DNA from: Gammaproteobacteria bacterium
GTDB taxonomy: Bacteria > Pseudomonadota > Gammaproteobacteria > Ga0077536
DNA: 64,000 nt
Direction: 5' to 3'
Assembly: GCA_024234975.1 (NCBI GenBank)
Contig: JACKNH010000011.1
Location: 65,973-129,972 of the forward strand
A program made the position numbers and the translations under genes. The notes beneath the pieces were generated by a model that searched no databases, was not told the DNA's origin, and saw only the letters and a list, made by a program, of their open reading frames with translations. Each line of letters starts with the position of its first letter. The stretch's first letter is position 1. Below, in pieces: positions 63,145-64,000 of this stretch.

Positions 63145-63846
63145 ATGTCAGTCGAAACCACTGGAGCTTCATCTGCCGATCACTGGTCTCCCGCAGCTGT
63201 TTCGGCGTTGAATGCCGAGTATGCCCCGCTGCATTTCGATGAACGTATCCGCAAGCTGTATCGCGATTTCTCGCCGGACAAGGTGTTGGTCACGTCGTCG
63301 TTTGCCGCAACGTCGGCCTATTTTCTCCACATCATTTCGCGCATACGGCCGCAGCAGCCGATTGCGTTTGTCGATACCGGATTCCACTTTCCGGAGACCA
63401 TTGCCTATCGTGACCACCTCGTCGAGCTGTTTGGACTGACGGTGATGGATTTGCGCGCCGAGGACTGGAAACACGAATTCACGGCGAAGGAAAAAACCTA
63501 TGAGAATGATCCGGATTTCTGCTGTACGATCAATAAGATAGAGCCTCTGGACAGCATCAAGCCCGACTACGACGTCTGGGTTTCCAGCCTGATGCATTGG
63601 CAGAGCGACCATCGGGCAACGCTGGAAATCTTCGAAGAACGTCGGGGCATCCTGAAGTTCAACCCCATGCTCGATGTCACCCGCGAGCAGCGCGATGCTT
63701 ATATCGCCGAACATCAGTTGCCGTTCCATCCGCTGGTTGCCAGAGGCTATTCGTCCATCGGTTGCGCGCATTGCACTGTGCCCGGCGAAGGGCGTAGCGG
63801 TCGCTGGGTAGGCAAACCAAAAACCGAATGTGGGTTACATCTTTGA
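63145..63846 (+). CDS. cysH: CysH, PAPS/APS reductase
   Basis: From ATG 63145 the product is 233 residues. The PAPS-reductase fold motif is present (VLVTSSFAATSAYFLHIISR with the phosphate loop), as is AFVDTGFHFPETIAYRDHLV. The catalytic C-terminal Cys is in KTECGLHL. Two extra cysteine pairs, DFCCTI and CAHCTV, are the [4Fe-4S] ligands of the APS-reductase type. The enzyme makes sulfite from APS or PAPS in sulfate assimilation. The last 154 bases of the window after it hold no gene that I can support. Confidence 0.92.
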   Translation: MSVETTGASSADHWSPAAVSALNAEYAPLHFDERIRKLYRDFSPDKVLVTSSFAATSAYFLHIISRIRPQQPIAFVDTGFHFPETIAYRDHLVELFGLTVMDLRAEDWKHEFTAKEKTYENDPDFCCTINKIEPLDSIKPDYDVWVSSLMHWQSDHRATLEIFEERRGILKFNPMLDVTREQRDAYIAEHQLPFHPLVARGYSSIGCAHCTVPGEGRSGRWVGKPKTECGLHL

Positions 63847-64000
63847 TGTGACCGCCGGCCGCCAGAAGTGTGGCTGGATGCCTGGGCGTTTGGATTTCCC
63901 GATCCTGCAGAAGCAACCGCGAACGCCGAAAATCAGGTACCTCGCCCAACGCCGCGGAAAACCTCACGGGCTCGTCTTACTGCTCCGTGGTTCCGGACGC

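Noticed and set aside
63847..64000. Possible start of a further gene after cysH
   Set aside because: Several frames are open to the window end but none has a clear start, ribosome binding site or family match in 154 bases.

Overview
The window looks like a GC-rich gammaproteobacterial chromosome with a polar-type flagellum. The evidence is a FleQ/FleS/FleR sigma-54 cascade, a CheY-CheZ pair, an outer-membrane TonB-dependent receptor, LEA14- and DUF533-like proteins and an ArfB rescue factor. The exact lineage cannot be fixed from the sequence alone.

Layout. Positions 1-9.8 kb hold a partial coiled-coil protein, a large TPR lipoprotein of the PEP-CTERM/exosortase type, a divergent phosphate-scavenging pair (metallophosphoesterase and glycerophosphodiesterase) whose shared intergenic region carries Pho-box-like repeats on both strands, a short MgtE transporter, a beta-lactamase-fold hydrolase and a FadR-type regulator. 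Positions 10-15.5 kb, mostly on the minus strand, hold a TonB-dependent receptor, a CmcJ/NvfI-like oxidoreductase, a frameshifted HPP membrane protein and a small lipoprotein. Positions 15.8-21.5 kb form an accessory island of lower GC. It holds an IS3-family element that cut the 3' end of a secreted-protein gene, orphan small genes, a nonsense-mutated phage-type regulator and an unrecognised three-gene operon (19729-21402). The island ends at the 3' end of a tRNA-Ala(CGC) gene.

Positions 21.8-25.9 kb hold an overlapping operon for arsenosugar-type biosynthesis (ArsS, two glycosyltransferases) continuing into a thioesterase, a HupE/UreJ-like membrane protein and a membrane-anchor protein. Positions 25.9-56.8 kb are one flagellar block: flgM-flgN-ycgR and flgA on the minus strand, then flgBCDEFGHIJKL, fliC, flaG, fliD, fliT, a second flaG-like gene, fliS, fleQ, fleS-fleR, fliEFGHIJ, a STAS-domain gene, cheY and cheZ. 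Sigma-54 (GG-N10-GC) promoter candidates lie before flgA, flgB, flgI, fleS and fliE, and sigma-28 (TAAA-N15-GCCGATAA) candidates lie before fliC and cheY. This matches a tiered scheme in which FleQ drives fleSR, FleSR drives basal-body and hook genes, and FliA, released by export of FlgM, drives filament and chemotaxis genes. fliK, fliL-R, flhAB, cheA and the motor genes are not in this window.

Positions 56.8-64 kb are ordinary metabolism and envelope genes: ArfB, a short-chain dehydrogenase with a leader, a small Cys/His protein coupled to a 3-hydroxyisobutyrate-dehydrogenase family enzyme, a cation diffusion facilitator, a DODA-type dioxygenase, a DUF533 protein, an LEA14 lipoprotein, a small secreted protein and CysH.
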